DNA from: Candidatus Daviesbacteria bacterium
GTDB lineage: Bacteria; Patescibacteriota; Microgenomatia; Daviesbacterales; UBA10151
DNA length: 5,233 nt
Reading direction: 5' to 3'
NCBI GenBank assembly: GCA_016186985.1
Contig: JACPKO010000039.1
Location: 1 to 5,233 of the forward strand
The translations under genes were made by a program, and so were the position numbers. Below are positions 1 through 4,652 of the stretch, in pieces; the first letter of the stretch is position 1; every line of letters starts with the position of its first letter. Below the pieces are notes generated by a model that saw only the letters and a program-made list of their open reading frames with translations, searched no databases and was not told the origin of the DNA.

Positions 1-137
1 CTTTTCGTCCCTTAGTATAACTTCATTCGGATATTAAAAAGAGCAGAATAGCCCTCAGGCAAGCTCCTTTTAAATCCAATAGTTAATATTATGAATACCT
101 GCCCAAGGACTATTTGCGATACTTAGTAAATTCAAAA

Positions 138-176
138 CCCCGATCCGCCAGCTGGCGGAAATCGGGGTCTTTTATT
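138..176 (+). terminator. Rho-independent terminator with a palindromic core
   Basis: The arm ccccgat (138-144) pairs with atcgggg (161-167), and inside it ccgcca (145-150) pairs with tggcgg (153-158) across a two-base gc loop, leaving an aa bulge at 159-160. The stem is followed by tcttttatt, a usable U-tract on the plus strand. It probably ends a transcript that enters from the left, because no gene is visible in positions 1-137. The inner part is a perfect 16-nt palindrome (144-159). It could also act as an attenuator if the promoter of the next gene lies upstream of it; I see no convincing promoter between the hairpin and position 233. Confidence 0.75.
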
Positions 177-182
177 GGGCAA

Positions 183-225
183 GAACCCCTCCGTCGCTAA
201 AGCTTTGGAGGGCGAAGGGGGGTGA
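183..225 (+). promoter_or_regulatory. Leader element copy A, carrying the RBS of the TasA-like gene
   Basis: This 43-nt stretch matches positions 3203-3246 in 40 of 44 aligned columns (three substitutions, one inserted base). Both copies end a few bases before a start codon. The 3' end gggggtga (218-225) is close to the extended Shine-Dalgarno ggaggtga and lies 7 nt before the ATG at 233. Two exclusive RNA folds are possible. In one, ccctcc (187-192) pairs with ggaggg (207-212) and the ribosome site is free. In the other, acccc (185-189) pairs with ggggt (219-223), with tcgc (194-197) on gcga (212-215), which masks it. It may be a translational control element or one copy of a dispersed genomic repeat that supplies an RBS. 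Confidence 0.6.
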
Positions 226-232
226 AAAAATA

Positions 233-859
233 ATGAATAGCAAAATTGCAATGAGCGGCCTTTCTATTTTGGCATCCCTTGCCATCATGGGCGGCGCAAC
301 CTTTGCATTCTTTAGTGATTCAGGAACAAGTTCTGGAAATACTTTTTCTTCAGGGAACCTAGATATGAAATTATCTGATGGAAATCAAGAGGATCAGGAA
401 AATGTTACTGGTACATGGGGATTAAATTCTGCACCAGGTGATACATTTACAGGAGACCTACGTATAACAAATACAGGTTCTGTCCCCGCAAATCATGTGG
501 AGTTAAAGTTTACAAATATTGTTACGGAAGCAGTCTCAGGTCCGGGTACTGTAAGCACTACCCCTATGGATCGAGTTATTGAAATTACAGTATTTGAATG
601 GGATTCTGATGGGGATGGAGTAACAGATGTAACAATTCCAGTTACGGATTTAAACTCAAACGGTATTACAGACCTTGATGATTTAGAAAATCAGGTAGCT
701 GATGATTTTGACAATCTAGCTTTCACAGGTACTCAGACTGCTGACCATGTATTAAGAATAAGTGGTCGATTAAGTCCTACGCTAGCAGTTGACCAACACC
801 AAGGTGATTCTGTCAGTATGTCGTTGGATGTGACTATGAATCAGGATGCGAGTCAGTAG
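233..859 (+). CDS. TasA/camelysin (CalY)-like secreted matrix protein with SipW-type signal peptide
   Basis: A 208-residue exported protein. Residues 1-25 form a signal peptide (hydrophobic stretch about 8-23) ending in ATFA followed by FFSD and a GTSSGNTFSSG segment. This is the arrangement of TasA, CalY and other SipW substrates, so cleavage is expected after Ala25. The mature part looks like the camelysin/TasA beta-sandwich, with an APGD turn (67-70) and a DLRITNTGSVPA strand-turn (75-86). An insert carries two EF-hand-like calcium loops: D124-x-D126-x-D128-G and D139-x-N141-x-N143-G with D147 and D150. Known TasA proteins form extracellular fibres, and a fibre or surface-layer role is inferred here. 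The camelysin protease activity reported for some relatives is not assumed. Start ATG 233 is supported by gggggtga at 218-225. The SipW-like peptidase gene follows, as in Bacillus, though with a hairpin between. Family assignment is fairly sure; function is inferred. Confidence 0.85.
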   Translation: MNSKIAMSGLSILASLAIMGGATFAFFSDSGTSSGNTFSSGNLDMKLSDGNQEDQENVTGTWGLNSAPGDTFTGDLRITNTGSVPANHVELKFTNIVTEAVSGPGTVSTTPMDRVIEITVFEWDSDGDGVTDVTIPVTDLNSNGITDLDDLENQVADDFDNLAFTGTQTADHVLRISGRLSPTLAVDQHQGDSVSMSLDVTMNQDASQ

Positions 860-868
860 TTTTTAAAT

Positions 869-903
869 ACCAATAGTGGAGGATTGCCCACTCCACTATT
901 GGT
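869..903 (+). other. 13-bp intergenic stem-loop between TasA-like and peptidase genes
   Basis: The arm accaatagtggag (869-881) is perfectly complementary to ctccactattggt (891-903), with a 9-nt loop (882-890). It starts 9 nt after the stop codon of the matrix gene and ends 17 nt before the peptidase ATG. There is no T-run after it on the plus strand (cggatcgga follows), so it is not a classic rho-independent terminator. It could stabilise the 3' end of the upstream message or cause partial termination, giving more matrix protein than peptidase. That role is inference; the hairpin itself is plain in the sequence. Confidence 0.7.
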
Positions 904-920
904 CGGATCGGAAAAAAACA

Positions 921-1460
921 ATGTTTATATTAAAAGAAGTAACAAAAGCCATTTTAAATGTTTCTGTATTTTTGCTTTTGCCTTTAGTGGTTGTCACATT
1001 AATTACTTCCAAAGTTAGTTTAGGGGGAGTTAAGTCTTTTGTTGTTTTAACCGGGTCAATGTCCCCTTTAATACCACAAGGGTCGGTTGTTTATACCTCA
1101 AAACAAAATGAATACAAAAAAGGCGATATCATTACTTTTGAGCAAAATGGTGTTACTGTGACGCACAGGGTTGTTAACAAGGTTACTGAAAATAACTCAA
1201 CGCTTTACGAAACTCAGGGTGATGCAAACACTGCCCGTGATTCAGGACTTGTACCTTCTGCAAATATTGTCGGCAAGGTTGAGCTTTTCATCCCGGTTAT
1301 AGGTAAGATAATAATGTTTCTAAAAACTTTACCTGGGTTTTTTACGTTAATAATTTTGCCAACATTAATTTTCGTCGGGTTTGAGCTTTTTAATATCAGA
1401 AAAGAAATTGAAAAAGAAGTTGAGAAAAAGGTTTTAAGGAGGATGAGTTCGAATGGGTAA
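921..1460 (+). CDS. SipW-like signal peptidase I (family S26B)
   Basis: A 179-residue membrane serine protease that would remove signal peptides from exported proteins on the outer face of the membrane. An N-terminal membrane helix (about 12-30) is followed by the catalytic box VLTGSMSP, giving nucleophile Ser46. Then come VTVTHRVV with His82 and TQGDANTARDSG with Asp101 (and Asp107). This Ser/His/Asp pattern, with His in place of the bacterial Lys, marks the archaeal/ER/SipW branch; in B. subtilis SipW the triad as I recall it (S47, H87, D106) has similar spacing. A second membrane helix (about 128-156) and a charged tail (KEIEKEVEKK) complete it. I chose ATG 921, since the longer reading frame opens with a GTG at 876 inside the 869-881 hairpin arm and adds a polar, unfamily-like extension. 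The Shine-Dalgarno is weak (cgga, 909-912). Likely substrates are the neighbours at 233-859 and 1453-2097. Confidence 0.9.
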   Translation: MFILKEVTKAILNVSVFLLLPLVVVTLITSKVSLGGVKSFVVLTGSMSPLIPQGSVVYTSKQNEYKKGDIITFEQNGVTVTHRVVNKVTENNSTLYETQGDANTARDSGLVPSANIVGKVELFIPVIGKIIMFLKTLPGFFTLIILPTLIFVGFELFNIRKEIEKEVEKKVLRRMSSNG

Positions 1461-2097
1461 AAGGACTTATGTTTTAGCTTTAATTTTTGTTTTAGAACTC
1501 GGTTTTTTGAGTTTTAAATCAACATACGCACTTTTTTCTGACAATGCCACCTCATCCGGGAACATCTTCTCCGCAGCTTCAATTTTCCCTTCACCAAGTG
1601 TATCTCCATCTTCATCCCCTTCCTCTTCACCCTCAGGATCTTTAGTAATTAATGAAGTATTCGTAGCCGGTAATAGTGATGACGAGTGGGTCGAAATATT
1701 TAACAACACCTTATCAACAGTCGACATTAGCGGATGGAGCATTGCTGATAATTCTTCTTCTGATCTAATTCCATCATCTTCACCAATTCCTGCAGGCGGA
1801 TATGCAGTTATTGTGTCCGATGATGATGTTGCAGTTCCCCTGAGCGCAATAAGAATTCAGTTGGACAATCCTATCGGAAATGGTTTTTCTGTAGGTAACG
1901 ATAATATTAGCTTAACTAACCTGTCAGCTATGGTTGTTGATTCCATGAATTGGGGAAGTGATACAACTTTTTTCTCTCCTTCAATTGCTGCTCCAGCTAA
2001 TGATCAATCTCTTGCAAGAAATCCAAACGGAGTCGATACAAACACAGCATCTGATTGGACTATTGATACTACACCAACCATAGGAGTATCAAACTAA
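1453..2097 (+). CDS. Secreted lamin-tail-domain (LTD) protein with SipW-type signal peptide
   Basis: A 214-residue exported protein. The N-terminus has a hydrophobic segment (6-20) and then STYALFSDNATSSGNIFSA (23-41), nearly the same signature as the first gene (FAFFSDSGTSSGNTFSSG), so the neighbouring SipW-like peptidase should cut after Ala26. A Ser/Pro-rich linker (45-62) leads into a lamin tail domain at about 63-214. Family landmarks are SLVINEVF, DEWVEIFNN, DISGWSIAD, IPAGGYAVIV, SLARNPNGVDT and the closing DTTPTIGVSN. Bacterial LTDs are beta-sandwich modules on many secreted and surface proteins, often with nucleases or adhesins; here it is the only folded domain, so a structural or adhesive role is likely. 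The start overlaps the peptidase gene by 8 nt and has aaggagg (1436-1442) 10 nt upstream, indicating translational coupling. The stop overlaps the next start by one base. Confidence 0.88.
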   Translation: MGKRTYVLALIFVLELGFLSFKSTYALFSDNATSSGNIFSAASIFPSPSVSPSSSPSSSPSGSLVINEVFVAGNSDDEWVEIFNNTLSTVDISGWSIADNSSSDLIPSSSPIPAGGYAVIVSDDDVAVPLSAIRIQLDNPIGNGFSVGNDNISLTNLSAMVVDSMNWGSDTTFFSPSIAAPANDQSLARNPNGVDTNTASDWTIDTTPTIGVSN

Positions 2098-3140
2098 TGA
2101 TAAAAAAATTAATTTCTATTTTTGCTTTAATGTTTTTAATAGCTTTCTGGTTGTTGCCCGGGAGCCCGTTAAATTTATTTAAAAATTCCTCAACTGTACT
2201 GGCTATTGGGGATTTGACTGTAATCTGGGACGCAGTACCTGAGGGCGATCCTATATTTGTTGTATCTAATATGGCTCCCGGGGACAGCGAGGCTAAGGAT
2301 GTGCAGGTTACAAATGGTGCAGCAAGTTCAAGGCCGGTCGGTATAAAAGCTAAAAAGACTGCCGGGGCAGGAAATTTAGAGGATGTTTTGAACGTTGTTA
2401 TTTCCGAGGGAGCGACTGACCTTTACGGAGGCACAAGTCCAACCGGGCCTAAAACTTTAAAGGAGTTTTTTGATGAAACAACCTCTATAGAATTTATTCC
2501 TTTATCAACTTTGGGGTCGGGCGTATCAACTACTTACAATATAAAGGTTACTTTTGATCCCGGTGCAGGGAATGAATTTCAAAGCGCAGGTATGACTTTT
2601 GATTTAATAATCGGAGTCGGGTTTGAATTACCTGAGGCATGTGAAGGGATTGATTTTGCCGCCTCCTCACCAATTTTTGGAACTGCAGGGAACAACACAA
2701 TCCATGGAACGCAAGGTAAAGATCTGATTATTGCTTTGGAGGGAAATGACAGGGTTTTTGGAAAAAGCGGAGATGACTGCATTTTAGGAGGAGAGGGGAA
2801 TGACCAGTTAAGGGGAGAGTTGGGAAATGATTTTATTTTTGGAGAGGGAGGGAATGACCAGTTAATAGGAGCTATTGGTGATGATCAAATCTTTGGAGGG
2901 GCAGGAAACGATCAAATCAGGGGCGAAACAGGGGATGACCAGCTTTTTGGCGAAGATGGCAATGACACAATAACCGGAGGAGTAGGAAATGATACAGCGC
3001 TGGGAGGCACGGGCAACGATAACCTGAAAGGTGAAGCCGGTAATGATAATTTAACCGGGGACGGTGGTATTGATGTTACGAACGGAAGCTCAGGAACAGA
3101 TACTTGCGACGCTGAAACAGAAATTCAGTGTGAACTTTGA
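2097..3140 (+). CDS. Secreted protein with camelysin-like domain and RTX calcium-binding repeats
   Basis: A 347-residue protein. Residues 1-36 are a Sec signal peptide (hydrophobic 4-20, probable cut after STVLA), not the FSD type of its neighbours. Residues about 37-176 resemble a TasA/camelysin-type beta-sandwich, with MAPGDSEAKDVQVTN, LKEFFDE, GVSTTYNIKVTFDPGAGNEFQ and FDLIIGVGF. Residues 195-338 are 16 consecutive nine-residue RTX units (GGxGNDxUx), which fold into a calcium-bound beta-roll. Four cysteines (182, 228, 337, 345) lie around and inside the roll. The last residues (TEIQCEL) do not look like a type I secretion signal, so export is by Sec and folding probably occurs outside, triggered by calcium. 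I do not read it as a hemolysin, since the RTX motif alone does not show toxicity. ATG 2097 overlaps the previous stop (taatg), with aggag at 2082-2086, so it belongs to the same operon. TGA is used as stop. Confidence 0.88.
   Translation: MIKKLISIFALMFLIAFWLLPGSPLNLFKNSSTVLAIGDLTVIWDAVPEGDPIFVVSNMAPGDSEAKDVQVTNGAASSRPVGIKAKKTAGAGNLEDVLNVVISEGATDLYGGTSPTGPKTLKEFFDETTSIEFIPLSTLGSGVSTTYNIKVTFDPGAGNEFQSAGMTFDLIIGVGFELPEACEGIDFAASSPIFGTAGNNTIHGTQGKDLIIALEGNDRVFGKSGDDCILGGEGNDQLRGELGNDFIFGEGGNDQLIGAIGDDQIFGGAGNDQIRGETGDDQLFGEDGNDTITGGVGNDTALGGTGNDNLKGEAGNDNLTGDGGIDVTNGSSGTDTCDAETEIQCEL
2679..3110 (+). repeat. Coding RTX tandem repeats, 16 x 27 nt
   Basis: Sixteen uninterrupted 27-nt units encode nonapeptides such as GGEGNDQLR, GEGGNDQLI, GGAGNDQIR and GEDGNDTIT. 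The first two (GTAGNNTIH, GTQGKDLII) and last two (GDGGIDVTN, GSSGTDTCD) are degenerate, as is usual at the edges of a beta-roll. The DNA copies have diverged at third positions, so the array is not a recent expansion. Confidence 0.88.
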
Positions 3141-3142
3141 GA

Positions 3143-3158
3143 GGGAGGCTTGCCTCCC
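3143..3158 (+). other. Short stem-loop just after the RTX gene
   Basis: The arm gggaggc (3143-3149) faces gcctccc (3152-3158) across tt; in practice six pairs with a cttg loop. It starts two bases after the TGA stop. There is no T-run behind it, so it is at best a weak or factor-dependent terminator or an RNA stabiliser. Whether the downstream gene is cotranscribed cannot be decided from this. Confidence 0.5.
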
Positions 3159-3202
3159 GAAGCCCGTTCCTCAAAGGGCAGTAGTAGCAAAAAATGAGGT
3201 GC

Positions 3203-3246
3203 GAACCCCTCCTTCGCATAAAGCTTCGGAGGGCGAATGGGGGTGA
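3203..3246 (+). promoter_or_regulatory. Leader element copy B, carrying the RBS of the repeat-protein gene
   Basis: Second copy of the element at 183-225, differing by t3213, c3227, t3238 and an extra base (a3218). It again ends in gggggtga (3239-3246), a near-match to the extended Shine-Dalgarno, 5 nt before ATG 3252. The same two exclusive folds exist: ccctcc (3207-3212) on ggaggg (3228-3233), leaving the site free; or acccc (3205-3209) on ggggt (3240-3244) plus ttcgc (3213-3217) on gcgaa (3233-3237), masking it. In this copy the inner helix of the masked form is longer by one pair. Presence before two secreted-protein genes of one locus suggests coordinated control; a dispersed-repeat origin is the alternative. 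Confidence 0.6.
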
Positions 3247-3251
3247 GAAAA

Positions 3252-3854
3252 ATGAAATTCAAATATAGAGTAGGGACAGCTATTGCATCAGGTGCTTTGA
3301 TGATGAATCTTTTGGTACCGGCGGCTTTCGCTGATACAACAGTAGATATCTCCGGTAACGGAAGTGATTCTAATAATACCGTTAATGTTACAAATAGTAA
3401 CGATACTAATATAACACAGGATAACAATCTGACTGTGAAGTTAAAAATCAAAGCCAAATCTTCAACAGGAGGCAATGAAGCTAACGACAATACAGGAGGA
3501 AATGTTTCGATTGATACAGGAAATGCAAATTCTACTGTCAATGTAACAGTACTTGCTGGAGACAATAATGCTGATGTACAAACTTGCCCTTGTAACTCAA
3601 CTTCTAATACCACAGTTAGTGGTAATGGTAGTAATACAACAAGTAATGCAACAGTCAACAATTCAAATAATGTGACTGCAAATCAGACTAATAAGGCTAA
3701 AGTTAAAGGCAAAATTAAAGCAAAGGCAAAAACTGGCAAAAATAAGACCAATAACAATACTAATGGGAGTGTTAATACAACCACAGGTAATGCGACAGAT
3801 AATGTAACAGTTAATGTTACTGGTCCAGCAAACAATCTTAACATCACCCCTTAA
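3252..3854 (+). CDS. Secreted Asn/Thr-rich protein with internal 89-residue duplication, function unknown
   Basis: A 200-residue protein with a clear Sec signal peptide (hydrophobic 8-25, AAFA before Asp28). The mature chain is mostly Asn, Thr, Ser, Val and Gly. It consists of two copies that align without a gap at an offset of 89 residues (31-109 and 120-198, about 35 of 79 identical). Each runs SGNGS, an Asn/Thr stretch, VKxKIKAK, TG, NT-G-V, TGNA, then alternating V-x-V-x-V. A CPC motif (112-114) separates them. Alternating Val/Thr and Asn ladders suggest stacked beta-strands, as in beta-helices or curli-like fibres; that is inference. I recall similar 'TGNA' proteins in CPR genomes, all uncharacterised. 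I chose ATG 3252 over ATG 3237 because gggggtga (3239-3246) is correctly spaced only for the former, and in leader copy A the place of ATG 3237 reads aag. A terminator follows at 3879-3908. Confidence 0.8.
   Translation: MKFKYRVGTAIASGALMMNLLVPAAFADTTVDISGNGSDSNNTVNVTNSNDTNITQDNNLTVKLKIKAKSSTGGNEANDNTGGNVSIDTGNANSTVNVTVLAGDNNADVQTCPCNSTSNTTVSGNGSNTTSNATVNNSNNVTANQTNKAKVKGKIKAKAKTGKNKTNNNTNGSVNTTTGNATDNVTVNVTGPANNLNITP
3342..3578 (+). repeat. Internal duplication, copy 1 (residues 31-109)
   Basis: First half of the duplicated unit of the Asn/Thr-rich protein. It contains SGNGS (34-38), VKLKIKAK (62-69), NTGGNV (80-85) and TGNA (89-92), all found again exactly 267 nt later in frame. This copy keeps more acidic residues than the second. 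Confidence 0.7.
3609..3845 (+). repeat. Internal duplication, copy 2 (residues 120-198)
   Basis: Second half, with SGNGS (123-127), VKGKIKAK (151-158), NTNGSV (169-174) and TGNA (178-181). It is more lysine-rich (KAKVKGKIKAKAKTGKNK), so the two halves have different charge. Confidence 0.7.
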
Positions 3855-3878
3855 AGGTGAGTTGAGACGAGTTCATTG

Positions 3879-3908
3879 AAAGCCCTCCGAAGTTCATCGG
3901 AGGGCTTT
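3879..3908. terminator. 12-bp terminator hairpin, possibly bidirectional
   Basis: The arm aaagccctccga (3879-3890) is a perfect complement of tcggagggcttt (3897-3908) with a 6-nt loop (agttca). The 3' side ends in ttt then cctatt, a short U-tract; on the minus strand the stem likewise ends in ttt, followed by caatgaac. It ends the repeat-protein transcript. Its symmetry also suits a convergent gene from the right, which fits the proposed ancestral position of the sortase gene. The stretch gccctccgaag (3882-3892) is the reverse complement of 3224-3234 in leader copy B, so both may come from one repeat family. Confidence 0.7.
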
Positions 3909-3930
3909 CCTATTCTGATACAAACTTAAT

Positions 3931-3965
3931 GTTTAGCTTGACACCTTTAAGGTGGGAAGCTAAAT
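3931..3965 (+). repeat. REP-like hairpin, left copy
   Basis: The outer stem tttagctt (3932-3939) pairs with aagctaaa (3957-3964), the inner stem cacct (3942-3946) pairs with aggtg (3950-3954), and the loop is tta. The ga/gg internal loop (3940-3941 against 3955-3956) gives the imperfect foot typical of REP hairpins. It is identical to the right copy at 31 of 35 positions, with the differences at position 10 and in the loop. Confidence 0.8.
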
Positions 3966-3966
3966 T
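3938..3966 (+). promoter_or_regulatory. Candidate sigma-70 promoter inside the left hairpin
   Basis: A perfect -35 box ttgaca (3938-3943) is followed after exactly 17 nt by taaatt (3961-3966), a four-of-six match to tataat. Transcription would begin at about 3972-3974, at the transposase ATG itself, so the message could be leaderless. Only weak aaagg (3967-3971) is available as a ribosome site, one base from the ATG. Confidence 0.5.
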
Positions 3967-3972
3967 AAAGGT

Positions 3973-4623
3973 ATGCCTGGAAGAAATGTCACTTTCGGAA
4001 ATGGAGAGTTTTATCATGTCTATAACCGGGGAAGTGATAAAAGAAATATCTTTATCCAGCCAAGGGATTATAAGAGATTCCAGCAGACTTTCTATTACTA
4101 CCAATTTTTAGGTCCTAAGCTTAAATTTTCCAATTTTGCCAAATCCGGACTGCAAAGTTTCAAGCCTGCTCCGGATTCGGAGTTGGTTGAGATCATTTGC
4201 TATTGTCTAATGCCCAACCATTTCCATTTTTTAGTGAGGCAATTAAAAGATAGTGGTATATCAATCTTTATAAGTCAGTTATCCAATAGTTATACAAAAT
4301 ACTTCAATACTAAATATAAAAGGGTTGGAGCTTTGCTTCAGGGCTCTTTTAAGGCGGTTCATGTTGAATCTGATGAACAGTTAATCCATTTATCAAGGTA
4401 TATCCACTTAAATCCTATCGTTTCGGGTCTTAGCAAAAGCTTGTCTAGTTACAGTTGGTCTTCATACCCGAATTATTTAAATCAGACTTCTGTTTTATGT
4501 AGCCCTACGCCTGTACTAAACCTCTTTTCTTCTACCCAAAAGTACAAGGAATTTACTGAAGACCAAATAGATTACGGAACCACCCTGGAAATTCTTAAAC
4601 ATCAAGTTATTGAAGAAGTTTAG
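3973..4623 (+). CDS. REP-associated tyrosine transposase (RAYT, Y1_Tnp/HUH family)
   Basis: A 216-residue single-strand DNA nuclease of the IS200/IS605-like Y1 superfamily. It starts with the family signature EFYHVYNRGSDKRNIF (12-27). The metal-binding HUH motif is in CYCLMPNHFHFLVRQ, with His83 and His85, and the catalytic tyrosine is Tyr143 in LSRYIHLNPIVSGL. In E. coli TnpA-REP the equivalent residues are the HxH in PEHMH and Tyr115 in DYIYINP, with similar spacing. Residues 100-130 (SQLSNSYTKYFNTKYKRVG, then LLQGSF) match the usual middle part. Length and motifs look intact, so it is probably active or recently active. RAYTs recognise flanking REP hairpins, which are present on both sides. 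The ATG is 8 nt after the left hairpin, and the TAG stop (4621-4623) lies inside the right hairpin. Expression probably depends on the promoter in the left repeat. Confidence 0.92.
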   Translation: MPGRNVTFGNGEFYHVYNRGSDKRNIFIQPRDYKRFQQTFYYYQFLGPKLKFSNFAKSGLQSFKPAPDSELVEIICYCLMPNHFHFLVRQLKDSGISIFISQLSNSYTKYFNTKYKRVGALLQGSFKAVHVESDEQLIHLSRYIHLNPIVSGLSKSLSSYSWSSYPNYLNQTSVLCSPTPVLNLFSSTQKYKEFTEDQIDYGTTLEILKHQVIEEV

Positions 4624-4652
4624 CTTTACACCTGAGAGGTGGGAAGCTAAAT
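4618..4652 (+). repeat. REP-like hairpin, right copy, with two stop codons
   Basis: Same structure as the left copy: tttagctt (4619-4626) with aagctaaa (4644-4651), cacct (4629-4633) with aggtg (4637-4641), loop gag. The TAG stop of the transposase (4621-4623, plus) and the TAG stop of the sortase (4649-4647, minus) are both supplied by the stem. The -35 hexamer of the left copy reads tttaca here. Set between convergent genes, the hairpin may also hinder read-through, though no T-run follows. Confidence 0.8.

Larger units (their letters stand above)
3931..4652 (+). mobile_element. RAYT-type (IS200/IS605-related) element bounded by direct hairpin repeats
   Basis: A 722-nt unit made of a Y1/HUH transposase gene and two 35-nt hairpin repeats in the same orientation, one at each end. 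IS200/IS605 elements and RAYT-REP units have subterminal hairpins that the transposase recognises as single-stranded DNA, and lack terminal inverted repeats and target duplications, which agrees with what is seen. Cleavage sites cannot be fixed from one copy, so the ends are taken as the repeat borders. It lies between the 3879-3908 terminator and the sortase gene and seems to have altered the 3' end of the latter. Confidence 0.65.

Noticed and set aside
87..92. tattat as a -10 box for an upstream promoter
   Set aside because: No -35-like hexamer at suitable spacing (64-69 reads ctcctt), and the terminator at 138-176 would separate it from the first gene.
876..920. GTG start at 876 for the signal peptidase
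   Set aside because: The GTG is in the arm of a perfect 13-bp hairpin, the extra residues are polar and not seen in the family, and ATG 921 starts right before the first membrane helix.
1467..2782. Minus-strand frames at 1467-1742 and 2579-2782
   Set aside because: Both are antisense to well-supported genes (lamin-tail and RTX), and neither shows a motif or a ribosome site.
2679..3110. Hemolysin or toxin
   Set aside because: RTX repeats alone indicate calcium binding; there is no pore-forming region, acylation site or type I secretion gene in the window.
3138..3140. UGA recoded as an amino acid (as in Gracilibacteria/Absconditabacteria)
   Set aside because: No gene here contains an in-frame TGA, and TGA ends the RTX gene at a sensible point followed at once by a hairpin.
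3237..3251. ATG 3237 as start of the repeat protein
   Set aside because: It falls inside the leader element; the matching place in copy A is aag, and the good ribosome site (3239-3246) lies downstream of it and fits ATG 3252.
3125..3661. 178-residue open frame on the minus strand
   Set aside because: It lies antisense to the signal-peptide and repeat-rich gene at 3252-3854 and to the leader element. Its Leu/Val/Thr-rich composition is just the complement of the Asn/Thr codons, with no family motif.
3844..3860. tcacc...ggtga inverted repeat at the end of the repeat-protein gene as a REP remnant
   Set aside because: It resembles the inner stem of the 35-nt hairpin (cacc/ggtg) but lacks the outer tttagctt/aagctaaa arms; five pairs are not enough to support it.
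3910..4111. Short frames on both strands at 3910-4104 and 3929-4111
   Set aside because: They run through the hairpin repeat and overlap the transposase start in other frames; no recognisable protein. The minus frame does include the possible former sortase tail near 3910-3930.
3931..4652. CRISPR array
   Set aside because: Only two copies of the 35-nt repeat, about 650 nt apart, with a transposase gene between them.
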